Source of the DNA: Glutamicibacter halophytocola
GTDB taxonomy: Bacteria; Actinomycetota; Actinomycetes; Actinomycetales; Micrococcaceae
NCBI RefSeq assembly: GCF_001302565.1
Contig: NZ_CP012750.1
Location: forward strand, 992,001-1,056,000
Reading direction: 5' to 3'
DNA: 64,000 nucleotides
Positions 55,149-62,514 of this stretch are shown piece after piece. The position numbers were made by a program, and so were the translations under genes. Under the pieces are notes generated by a model. It worked only from the letters and a program-made list of their open reading frames with translations, did not search any database and was not told the origin of the DNA. Position 1 is the first letter of the stretch; the number at the start of each line of letters is the position of its first letter.

Positions 55149-55994
55149 TCAGTTCCCGGCAGCCTGCGCGGCGTTCAAAATCCGCGGCCCGATCTTGCGC
55201 ATGAGCTTGTCGATTCTGGGATTGTCGGTGCGCGACAGGGTATCGGAGAGCCGCTCCAGGCTCATCAGCCCAAGCCAGATCTTCGCCCGATGGGCTTCGT
55301 CGGGAGTCGGCGCGATCAGATCGGCCATCTCCAGGCCATGCCACAGGCTCAGGTAGGCGGTGTTCAGCGCCGGATCCCAGGCGGCAGCCAGATCCCAGTC
55401 CAGGATGCCGACCAGCTCCTGGGCAACCCAGTGCATATTGTGCCCGGCCAGATCGCCGTGGACCAGCCCCGGCGGCACCTGGGCCAGCGAATCAAGCTGG
55501 GCCCACAGGGTTGTAGCCGCGCCACGCAGTGGATCGGGCAAGGCGTCGAAACACCGCTGCTGGCGTTCATCGGTCCACGGGCCGCGGAAGGCAAAGGGCG
55601 CCGCCAGGTATTCGCTGATCGGTTCCAGGCTAATGGCCGCCAAATCGTTGACCAGCTTCCCCAAGACCTTCGGATCCCCGTAATGCGGCTCATGGGCACT
55701 GCCCGGGATGAAGGACATCGCCACCGAGCCCAGGCCGCCGACCTGCAGGATCCGGGAAGTGGCCACCGGAATCCGGTAATCCAGCTGGCCTTCGAGCCGC
55801 TGCAGCAGCTTCACCGAGCGCGGCATCTGCCCGGTGGCTTCTTCGGTGCGTGCCATGCGGATCACCGAATGCGGGTTGGCGATCACCACCTTGTGGAACT
55901 GCCCGCCCTCGTTGACTCCGGCATTTTCCCAGGACAGCTCGGGACATAGCTGGCGGGCAATGGACAGTTCTTCCATGGTGGCAGGACGGCTCAC
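55149..55994 (-). CDS. Phosphotransferase with APH-type kinase fold
   Basis: A 281-residue APH-superfamily kinase with the Brenner motif LVHGDLAGHNMHWV and the metal-binding WDW-like GILDWDLAAAWDPALNTAYLSLWHG. The N-lobe contains VIRMARTEEATGQ. Related proteins phosphorylate aminoglycosides, macrolides or metabolites; the substrate here is unknown. Convergent with tpx. It shares only the fold, not close sequence, with the kinase at 31774-32685. Confidence 0.85.
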   Translation of the reverse strand: MSRPATMEELSIARQLCPELSWENAGVNEGGQFHKVVIANPHSVIRMARTEEATGQMPRSVKLLQRLEGQLDYRIPVATSRILQVGGLGSVAMSFIPGSAHEPHYGDPKVLGKLVNDLAAISLEPISEYLAAPFAFRGPWTDERQQRCFDALPDPLRGAATTLWAQLDSLAQVPPGLVHGDLAGHNMHWVAQELVGILDWDLAAAWDPALNTAYLSLWHGLEMADLIAPTPDEAHRAKIWLGLMSLERLSDTLSRTDNPRIDKLMRKIGPRILNAAQAAGN

Positions 55995-56055
55995 TGATGC
56001 TCCTTTAATTCGCTGTCTTCAGGCTACCTCAGCCCGCGCACAGCCTGATCAGCCT

Positions 56056-56811
56056 ATGATCGAGAACGTGAATGCCAAGATCCTGAAATTCGAGATCGCC
56101 CTGGTGCTGGCCCTGTCCCTGGGGCAAAGCGCGATCTATTCGATCCTGAGTTTTGCCGACAAGGCCACCAGGGCGCCGCTGCGCGAGCAGACGACCTCGC
56201 TGAACAACCCGTTGAGCACCCGCGAATTTTTCGACTTCTCCTATCAGCTGCTGGACATCGTCTTTGCGCTGGTTCCGGTGCTGCTGGCCCTGTACCTGAT
56301 GAAACGCAGCACCGGGCGGGGAGTGCGGGAGATCGGTTTTGACCTGCGCGCCCCGGGCAAGGACGCCTTGTTCGGCGCCGGGCTGTTTCTGGCCATGGGG
56401 CTTGGCACCCTGGGCGTCTACGCGGCAGGCCGGGGGCTGGGCATCACCACCGCGATTTCCGCGGCCAACCTGGGGGACTACTGGTGGAGTGTGCCGGTGC
56501 TGCTGCTCTCCGCGGTGCGCCATGCGGTGCTTGAAGAAGTGCTGATGCTCGGCTTCCTGTTCAGCTATGCGAAGAAGCTGAACCTGGGGTTGTGGACCAC
56601 GATCATTGCCTCGGCGGTGATCCGCGGCAGCTACCACCTGTACCAGGGCGCGGGGCCGATGATCGGCAATATGCTCATGGGCGTGGTCTTCGGCTGGGTC
56701 TACCACAAGTACGGGCGGGTGATGCCGCTGGTGATCGCGCACTTTATGCTCGACGCCATCGGCTTTGTCGGATATGCCCTGATCGGCCCGGCGATCGGGA
56801 TCGGCGCCTAG
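56056..56811 (+). CDS. CPBP family intramembrane metalloprotease-like protein
   Basis: A 251-residue polytopic protein of the CAAX-protease / bacteriocin-processing group. The three metal-site motifs appear as HAVLEEVLMLGF, RGSYHLYQG and HFMLDAIGF, giving the Glu-Glu pair, His and His-Asp. In the first motif the usual EExxxR arginine is replaced by Leu (EEVLML). A start at ATG 56056 or GTG 56068 are both possible. The substrate is unknown. A GNAT gene follows 18 nt downstream. Confidence 0.85.
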   Translation: MIENVNAKILKFEIALVLALSLGQSAIYSILSFADKATRAPLREQTTSLNNPLSTREFFDFSYQLLDIVFALVPVLLALYLMKRSTGRGVREIGFDLRAPGKDALFGAGLFLAMGLGTLGVYAAGRGLGITTAISAANLGDYWWSVPVLLLSAVRHAVLEEVLMLGFLFSYAKKLNLGLWTTIIASAVIRGSYHLYQGAGPMIGNMLMGVVFGWVYHKYGRVMPLVIAHFMLDAIGFVGYALIGPAIGIGA

Positions 56812-56829
56812 CGCGGATACACTGCAGGA

Positions 56830-57249
56830 ATGAAGATTTCAGTGCTGGCTGCGCAGCAGATTCCCGAAGCCGTTGCGCTCTGGGACGCCACCGAGCTGAC
56901 CCGGCCGTGGAACGACCCCTGCGCCGATACCCTTCGAGCCTTGGAAACCTCTACCTCGACGGTGCTGGCGGCGAGCGAGGGTTCACAGGTGATCGCCACC
57001 GCGATGGTCGGACATGATGGGCACCGCGGCTGGCTCTATTATGTGGCAGTGGACCCGCGGCGGCAGGGCAGCGGACTGGGCGCCCAGATGGTCCAGGCCG
57101 CCAGTGATTGGCTCACGCAGTGCGGCGTGCCCAAGGTGCAGCTGATGGTGCGCGAGGAAAATGCCGCGGTGCGCGGCTTTTACGAGCGGCTGGGATTTGA
57201 AGACCAGCACGTCCTGGTCCTGGGCAAGCGCCTTGATGCCAGCGCATAA
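56830..57249 (+). CDS. GNAT family N-acetyltransferase (YpeA-like)
   Basis: A 139-residue single-domain acetyltransferase with VAVDPRRQGSGLGAQMVQA (the acetyl-CoA loop), LMVREENAAVRGFYERLGFE and the end VLGKRLDASA. The close relatives YpeA are annotated as [ribosomal protein S18]-like acetyltransferases without known substrate. It begins 18 nt after the CPBP gene and is probably co-transcribed with it. A bidirectional hairpin follows. Confidence 0.9.
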   Translation: MKISVLAAQQIPEAVALWDATELTRPWNDPCADTLRALETSTSTVLAASEGSQVIATAMVGHDGHRGWLYYVAVDPRRQGSGLGAQMVQAASDWLTQCGVPKVQLMVREENAAVRGFYERLGFEDQHVLVLGKRLDASA

Positions 57250-57254
57250 AAAAT

Positions 57255-57286
57255 GGCAGGCGGGGACGCCATTGTCCCCGCCTGCC
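57255..57286. terminator. Bidirectional terminator between GNAT and VOC genes
   Basis: GGCAGGCGGGGAC (57255-57267) pairs perfectly with GTCCCCGCCTGCC (57274-57286). It sits between two convergent genes. On the minus strand the stem is followed by ATTTTTTATG, a good U-run for the minus-strand VOC gene. Confidence 0.88.
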
Positions 57287-57292
57287 GACGTA

Positions 57293-57937
57293 CTACAACA
57301 CCACAGGACCGTTCTGCGTTTCAAAGGTCACCGACAAGATGCCCGGGGTGCCATTGGGCGCCTGGTAGTCCATGGTCACCGCGCCGAGGTGCACGTTCTG
57401 GGGCTGGCCCAGCCATTCCAGGACCCGATCGCGCGACCCGGCGATCGAGATCCCGCTGATCTCCCCGGTGGGCTCCAGGGCCTTGGAAGGATGCAGGTCC
57501 TTGGCTTCCTCGTCCCAGGAGATCAGGTAGGGGCACTGCGGGTCGGCGATCAGGCCCTTGATGCCGATCTGCTGCCAGGTCAGCTCTCGGCCGTCGGGGA
57601 ATTTGCGGTTGCCCGGAACCGACTTGCGGCCCAGGCGGTCTTCGGCGCTGGATAGATCGTCCACCGAAACGCACCAGCCCATCCAGCCGCCGCCGAGCTC
57701 CGAACGGGCCCGCACCGCCTGGCCGAAGGGGGCCTTGTCGCTGGCCGGGTGGTTGAGCACCTCGACCACTTCGAGGTACTGGCCATGCTTGAGCGGGAAG
57801 ATGACATTGCGTGTCCCGAACCTGGAATGCACGCCTCCCTTGACGAATTCCAGGCCGAGCGACTCGGAGATTCTTTGCGCGGTTGGCAGCAGCCCATCCG
57901 GGCCACAGGCATAACTAACGTGATCTAGCCTCATCAT
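57293..57937 (-). CDS. VOC family (glyoxalase-like) protein
   Basis: A 214-residue vicinal-oxygen-chelate-type protein. The opening MMRLDHVSYACGPDGLLPTAQRI is the classical first metal-ligand (His) strand; NVIFPLKHGQYLEVVEVLNH has the Glu ligand strand. The second half (LTWQQIGIKGLIADPQCPYLISWDE, HLGAVTMDYQAPNGTPGILSVTFE) forms the second VOC unit. Roles vary (lyase, dioxygenase, antibiotic-binding); unknown here. Confidence 0.85.
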   Translation of the reverse strand: MMRLDHVSYACGPDGLLPTAQRISESLGLEFVKGGVHSRFGTRNVIFPLKHGQYLEVVEVLNHPASDKAPFGQAVRARSELGGGWMGWCVSVDDLSSAEDRLGRKSVPGNRKFPDGRELTWQQIGIKGLIADPQCPYLISWDEEAKDLHPSKALEPTGEISGISIAGSRDRVLEWLGQPQNVHLGAVTMDYQAPNGTPGILSVTFETQNGPVVL

Positions 57938-58107
57938 GTGCCCATCATGACAACATGTGACCGCAGTCTCTACTTAGGCGACCCTAAGATTTTTGGCGGA
58001 ATCGAATTCCCTGCGGCAAAAGCGCCATGGATGTGAAATATGACCGATTGAGACCATTTTGCAGTGCCCGCATTGCAAAAATCTTCGGTTTTCGGGCACA
58101 CTGGAAA

Positions 58108-58230
58108 CAGGTCATGAGTCCCAGTAACAAGCCCCGGCTTACTGGGCGGCAACCCTCCAACCGCGGTGGGGTGCCCCGGGTGAAGACCTGGCCCCCAGGT
58201 GCACAAGGCAGCTGGGGACAAGCGCGGGTA
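58108..58230 (+). ncRNA. SAM-IV riboswitch upstream of metY
   Basis: The stretch from GGTCATGAGTCCCAG (about 58110) through CAAGCCCCGGCTT, CTGGGCGGCAACCCTCCAACCGCGGTGGGGTGCC and GGGTGAAGACC (ending about 58188) matches the SAM-IV riboswitch core, with further pairing (CCTGGCCCCCAGG) after it. It lies about 90-130 nt upstream of metY, whose product makes homocysteine, so S-adenosylmethionine should reduce expression. The SAM-IV class is characteristic of actinobacteria. No covariance model was run. Confidence 0.87.
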
Positions 58231-58320
58231 ACCCTGGAAGGCTTCGTGGCGAGGTCTTTCCTCTCGGTGTCTTCTCAGTGGTCTACCCCCAAAGTCGCAT
58301 GAACTATTTTGGAGGAAACC

Positions 58321-59679
58321 ATGAGCAGCAACTGGTCATTTGAAACCCGTCAGATCCACTCCGGGCAGACCCCGGATCCCGCCACCGGAGCGCGGGCCTT
58401 GCCGATCTTCCAGACCACTTCCTTTGTCTTCCCGACCGCGCAGAGCGCTGCCGCGCGCTTCGCGCTGCAGGAGCTGGAACCGATCTACACCCGCATCGGC
58501 AACCCGACCACCGACGCGGTGGAAACCCGGATCGCCGATCTGGAAGGCGGCGTAGGTGCCCTGCTGCTCTCCTCGGGCCAGGCAGCCACCACCTTCGCGA
58601 TCCTGAACCTGGCCGAGGCCGGCGACCACCTGGTGGCCAGCCCCAGCCTCTACGGCGGAACCCAGAACCTGCTCAAGCACACGCTCAAGCGCCTGGGCAT
58701 CGAGGTCACCTTCGTGGCCGACCCGGATAACCTGCAGGACTGGCGCGACGCGGTCCGCCCGAACACCAAGGCCTTCTTCGGCGAAACCATTTCCAACCCG
58801 CGCCAGGACGTGCTGGATATCGAGGAAGTCGCCAAGATCGCCCACGAAAATGGCGTGCCGCTGCTGGTGGACAACACCCTGGCCACCCCGTACCTGATTC
58901 GCCCGATCGAATTCGGCGCCGACATCGTCATCCACTCGGCCACCAAGTTCCTGGGCGGGCACGGCAATGCGATCGCCGGGGTGATCGTGGACTCGGGCAA
59001 CTTCGACTTCGCCCAGGACCCGGAGCGCTTCCCGGGCTTCAACACCCCGGACGAGTCCTACAATTCCCTGGTATTCGCCCGCGATCTGGGCGTGAACGGC
59101 ATTCTCGGTGCCAACTTGGCCTACATCCTCAAGGCGCGCGTGCAGCTGCTGCGCGACCTGGGCGCCTCGGTCTCCCCATTCAACGCCTTCCTGATCGCCC
59201 AGGGGCTGGAAACCCTGTCCCTGCGCATCGAGCGCCATGGCGAAAATGCGCGCGAGGCCGCCAGCTGGCTCGAGGCCCGCGCCGAGGTGCAGAAGGTCGC
59301 CTATGCCGGCCTGGCCTCCTCGCCATGGTTCGAGCGCGCCAAGAAGTACAGCGATCACGGTGCCGGCTCGATCATCGCCTTCGAACTGGCTGGCGGCGCG
59401 GCGGCCGGCCAGGCGTTTGTGGACGCGCTTGAGCTGCACTCCCACGTGGCCAACATCGGCGATGTCCGCTCGCTGGCCATCCACCCGGCCTCCACCACCC
59501 ATGCGCAGCTGTCCGAGGCCGACCAGATCGCCGCCGGGGTGAGCCCGGGACTGGTCCGGATCAGCGTGGGTCTGGAAAATATCAAGGACATCCTGGCCGA
59601 CCTGGAACTGGGCTTCAATGCTGTTGCCGCCCTGGGCGACTCGGCCGGGGCTAACAAGGAATTGCAGGAAACCCTCTAG
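58321..59679 (+). CDS. metY: O-acetylhomoserine aminocarboxypropyltransferase/cysteine synthase family
   Basis: PLP enzyme that makes homocysteine from O-acetylhomoserine and sulfide. The 452-residue protein shows SWSFETRQIHSGQ at the N-terminus, ATRIGNPTTDAVETRIADLEGG, PLLVDNTLATPYLIRP and the PLP-binding Lys in VIHSATKFLGGHG. GGAGG is 5 nt before the ATG at 58321; an earlier TTG is unlikely. It is regulated by the SAM-IV element above and precedes metX by 2 nt. Confidence 0.96.
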   Translation: MSSNWSFETRQIHSGQTPDPATGARALPIFQTTSFVFPTAQSAAARFALQELEPIYTRIGNPTTDAVETRIADLEGGVGALLLSSGQAATTFAILNLAEAGDHLVASPSLYGGTQNLLKHTLKRLGIEVTFVADPDNLQDWRDAVRPNTKAFFGETISNPRQDVLDIEEVAKIAHENGVPLLVDNTLATPYLIRPIEFGADIVIHSATKFLGGHGNAIAGVIVDSGNFDFAQDPERFPGFNTPDESYNSLVFARDLGVNGILGANLAYILKARVQLLRDLGASVSPFNAFLIAQGLETLSLRIERHGENAREAASWLEARAEVQKVAYAGLASSPWFERAKKYSDHGAGSIIAFELAGGAAAGQAFVDALELHSHVANIGDVRSLAIHPASTTHAQLSEADQIAAGVSPGLVRISVGLENIKDILADLELGFNAVAALGDSAGANKELQETL

Positions 59680-59681
59680 GC

Positions 59682-60815
59682 ATGGCATCCATTGCAACCA
59701 CCGAAGAACCACAGCTCGCCGAGGGCCGGGACGGCATGATGCGCCGCAGGGCCGTCGGCGGGCACCACTTCGAATTCGGCGGCTACCTGCCACAGGTAGA
59801 GCTGGCCTACGAAAGCTGGGGCACCCTCGATGCCGACGGCTCCAACGCCGTGCTGGTGATGCATGCGCTGACCGGCGACGCCCACGTCGCCCAGGGCGAT
59901 TCGCGCAGCGCCGGCTGGTGGGACGGGTTTGTCGGCCCCGGGGCCACCATCGATACCAGCAAGTACTTCGTTCTCGCCGTGAACATGATCGGCGGCTGCA
60001 ATGGTTCCACCGGCCCGTCGTCGCCCGACGAGCATGGCGTGCCCTATGGATCGCGCTTCCCCTTTGTCACCATCAAGGACGCGGTGCGCCTCGAAGCGCG
60101 CCTCGCACAATTGCTGGGCATCACCTCCTGGCATGCGGTGATTGGCGGGTCGATGGGCGGGGCGCGCGCCTTGGAATACGCCGTCGAGTTCCCCGAACAG
60201 GTCAAGAACCTGGTGGTGATGGCCTCGTGCGCCCAGGCCACCGCGGAACAAATCGCTTTTGCCCAGGTGCAGACCCAGTCCATCCGGCTGGATCCGAACT
60301 TCAACGGCGGCGATTACTACTCCAGCGGTGCGCGGCCGGATGAAGGCCTGGGCCTGGCCCGGCGCCTGGCGCACATCACCTATCGTTCCGAGGCCGAGCT
60401 CCAGGCCCGCTTTGGCCGGGCCGCGCAGCCCGGCGAGCAGCCTGCCGGCCAGTTCGACGGCTCGCGCGGGCGCTACCAGGTGGAAAGCTACCTGGATCAC
60501 CAGGCGGCCAAGCTGGTGAATCGTTTTGATGCCAACAGCTACCTGCTGCTCACCGAGGCGCTGATGAGCCATGACGTGGCTCGTGGCTACGAATCGCTGG
60601 GCGTCGCACTGGCTCGGCTTGAAAAGGTCAATGTGGTGGTGGCCGCGGTGAGCTCGGACCGGTTGTACTTCCCGGAGCAATCCGAACAGCTGGCCGCTTC
60701 CCTGGCCACCCCCACGCCGGTGCACTACATCGATTCGCCGATCGGCCACGATGGCTTCCTCACCGATGCAAGCCAGCTCGAAGGCGTTTTGCGCGGCCTG
60801 GTTTTCAGCCGCTAG
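59682..60815 (+). CDS. metX: Homoserine O-acetyltransferase
   Basis: Acetylates homoserine with acetyl-CoA, providing the substrate of MetY. The 377-residue alpha/beta hydrolase has the nucleophile Ser in VIGGSMGGARALEYAVEFP, Asp in VVAAVSSDRLYFPE and His in GHDGFLTDASQ. The opening IAYESWGTLDADGSNAVLVMHALTGDAHV is also typical. It starts 2 nt after metY and ends with a hairpin at 60827-60868. Confidence 0.97.
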   Translation: MASIATTEEPQLAEGRDGMMRRRAVGGHHFEFGGYLPQVELAYESWGTLDADGSNAVLVMHALTGDAHVAQGDSRSAGWWDGFVGPGATIDTSKYFVLAVNMIGGCNGSTGPSSPDEHGVPYGSRFPFVTIKDAVRLEARLAQLLGITSWHAVIGGSMGGARALEYAVEFPEQVKNLVVMASCAQATAEQIAFAQVQTQSIRLDPNFNGGDYYSSGARPDEGLGLARRLAHITYRSEAELQARFGRAAQPGEQPAGQFDGSRGRYQVESYLDHQAAKLVNRFDANSYLLLTEALMSHDVARGYESLGVALARLEKVNVVVAAVSSDRLYFPEQSEQLAASLATPTPVHYIDSPIGHDGFLTDASQLEGVLRGLVFSR

Positions 60816-60826
60816 ATCAGCACCGC

Positions 60827-60868
60827 GAAGGGACAGCCCCACCAGTTTTCGGTGGACGCTGTCCCTTC
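60827..60868. terminator. Hairpin between metX and the SGNH hydrolase gene
   Basis: GAAGGGACAGC (60827-60837) pairs with GCTGTCCCTTC (60858-60868), extended by CCACC/GGTGG inside. It lies between convergent genes. U-runs are short on both sides. Confidence 0.78.
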
Positions 60869-60901
60869 ATGCTGTACTGCCACAGTGCTGCTGCAGTGCT
60901 A

Positions 60902-61759
60902 CTACTGCGCGCTGTCGCCGGCGCCCAGGGAATCGTTGGGTTTTGGCGCGGTGAACGGCACCGCAGAAGGGCGCTTCGGGGTGATTCCGTCGCCCGAGGA
61001 CTGATGGCGCAACCGGCGCAAGACCCACGGAGCCAGGTGCTCGCGTGCCCACTGCAGGTCTTCGATCCGCGCCTCCCGCCAGCTTCGAACATCCGCCACG
61101 GGTGCCACCTCGGTGTCGATCGAGTGGGGCACGTTCAGGGAATCCAGGGCCATGGCCGCAATCCGCTGATGGCCCAAGGGGGAGAAGTGCAGGCGATCCG
61201 GTGCCCACATCTGCGACTGGTGCAGTTCGCGCAAAGCCCACATGTCGGCCACGATCGCGTCATAGCGCGCTGCCACGGTGCGGATATTCTCGTTGTAGAT
61301 CGCCACCTTGCCGCGGATGCTGCCCAGCACCGGCGTATCGCGAATATCCGGACCGGTGACGATCAGCAGCGTCGCACCCGTCGCGCTCAGCTCGGCCACC
61401 GCTCCGTCGAGAATATCGGCGATCTTGTCCGGATCCCCGCCCGGGCGCAGCACGTCATTGCCGCCTGCACACAGTGAAATCAGATCCGGCTTCAAATCAA
61501 TGGCCGGAGCAACCTGCTCCGAGACGATCTGCCCGATCAACCGGCCGCGGATCGCCAGATTTGCATAGGAAAAGTCCGGAACCGTGCTGCTCAGCTCCTG
61601 GGCCAGACGGTCGGCCCAGCCCAAATGCCGGCCGGGATTTGATGGATCGGGGTCACCGATTCCTTCGGTGAAAGAGTCGCCCAAAGCGACGAAGCGACGC
61701 CATGGATGAAGTGTCTCTGTTGTGGAATCGGGAGTTTCAAGGTCTAGATCTTTAGGCAC
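60902..61759 (-). CDS. SGNH/GDSL hydrolase family protein
   Basis: A 285-residue esterase/lipase-type hydrolase with the four blocks of the fold: FVALGDSFTEGIGDP (catalytic Ser), a Gly-containing block II (YANLAIRGRL), SLCAGGNDVLRPG (Asn) and the DRLHFSPLGH block (catalytic Asp-His). It has no clear signal peptide, so it is cytoplasmic. The GTG start at 61759 has an AACAAT box 7 nt upstream (leaderless) with an overlapping GTTACC/GGTAAC inverted repeat at 61770-61785. Confidence 0.92.
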   Translation of the reverse strand: MPKDLDLETPDSTTETLHPWRRFVALGDSFTEGIGDPDPSNPGRHLGWADRLAQELSSTVPDFSYANLAIRGRLIGQIVSEQVAPAIDLKPDLISLCAGGNDVLRPGGDPDKIADILDGAVAELSATGATLLIVTGPDIRDTPVLGSIRGKVAIYNENIRTVAARYDAIVADMWALRELHQSQMWAPDRLHFSPLGHQRIAAMALDSLNVPHSIDTEVAPVADVRSWREARIEDLQWAREHLAPWVLRRLRHQSSGDGITPKRPSAVPFTAPKPNDSLGAGDSAQ

Positions 61760-61769
61760 AATCTACATT

Positions 61770-61785
61770 GTTACCCTATGGTAAC
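61770..61785. promoter_or_regulatory. GTTACC-CTAT-GGTAAC inverted repeat at the SGNH hydrolase promoter
   Basis: Perfect 6-4-6 inverted repeat about 10-25 nt upstream of the start, overlapping the -10 box AACAAT (minus strand, 61767-61772). This is a likely operator for an unidentified regulator. Confidence 0.5.
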
Positions 61786-61817
61786 TGTCCGTCAATCAGC
61801 CTCCGGGATGATCTACT

Positions 61818-62120
61818 TCACCCGTCGCGCCAGTCCCTGAGTAGATCCTGGCGAGCCTGCGCGTATTCTTCGGCTGTAATCACTCCACGGGACCGGAGGC
61901 CGGAGAGCTCCTCCAATTTAGCTTCCAGGGACTGCTTGGGTGCCAACAGGCTGGATTGAGCCAATTTAGTCTTCAGGTCGGATTCGAAAGTAATCGGATC
62001 CATTCCAGCGCTTTTGATCTTGCGGTAATTTCGCGTCTGAACGTAGACGGTGAATATCACCGCGGCGACGAAGACCACCACAAACAAACCCAGGAGTATC
62101 GGCATCACTGAGAAGGACAT
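61818..62120 (-). CDS. SHOCT-domain membrane protein
   Basis: A 100-residue protein with one N-terminal hydrophobic helix (MPILLGLFVVVFVAAVIFTVYV), a charged linker, and a C-terminal SHOCT motif (LEAKLEELSGLRSRGVITAEEYAQARQDLL). SHOCT domains end membrane proteins of mostly unknown function. The frame continues open upstream for about 165 nt without a usual start codon (see findings). No ribosome-binding site precedes the chosen ATG. Confidence 0.8.
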   Translation of the reverse strand: MSFSVMPILLGLFVVVFVAAVIFTVYVQTRNYRKIKSAGMDPITFESDLKTKLAQSSLLAPKQSLEAKLEELSGLRSRGVITAEEYAQARQDLLRDWRDG

Positions 62121-62514
62121 ATCAATAAAATTGGATCCTGTGGAAAACTCGTCCTCGATATATCCAAAATTGATCCCATCATCAGGAATCGACTCATCGA
62201 AATCGTTGAGGATCTCACTATTTTTCGTTGCACCTTCATTCGTAGATACCCAGCACTCTGCTGAGGAAAATTCATTGGCGTGATTAATTGCATCTTATTA
62301 CTAGCCAAACATGAAAAGTAGCTTCGAACACTCGATGGGTGAAAGATTTACCATTTCGCAATCACACATGACTGGGCACTGGAGACCTGCCGACTGGCTA
62401 GCCGTGGCAACGCCCGAATTCATGACGAGAAATTCAAGAAAAAAATTTCTGATCTCTGTCCACATTCCGTGATAATCAGGGCCAAACTGTCGGTGCCTGG
62501 CGGGAAAATTAAAT
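62121..62514. other. Promoter region between SHOCT and DUF222 genes, no gene found
   Basis: About 390 nt of low-GC sequence. On the minus strand the SHOCT frame stays open to about 62290. A possible plus-strand promoter for the DUF222/HNH gene must lie at its right end; no distinct hairpin was seen. Confidence 0.45.
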
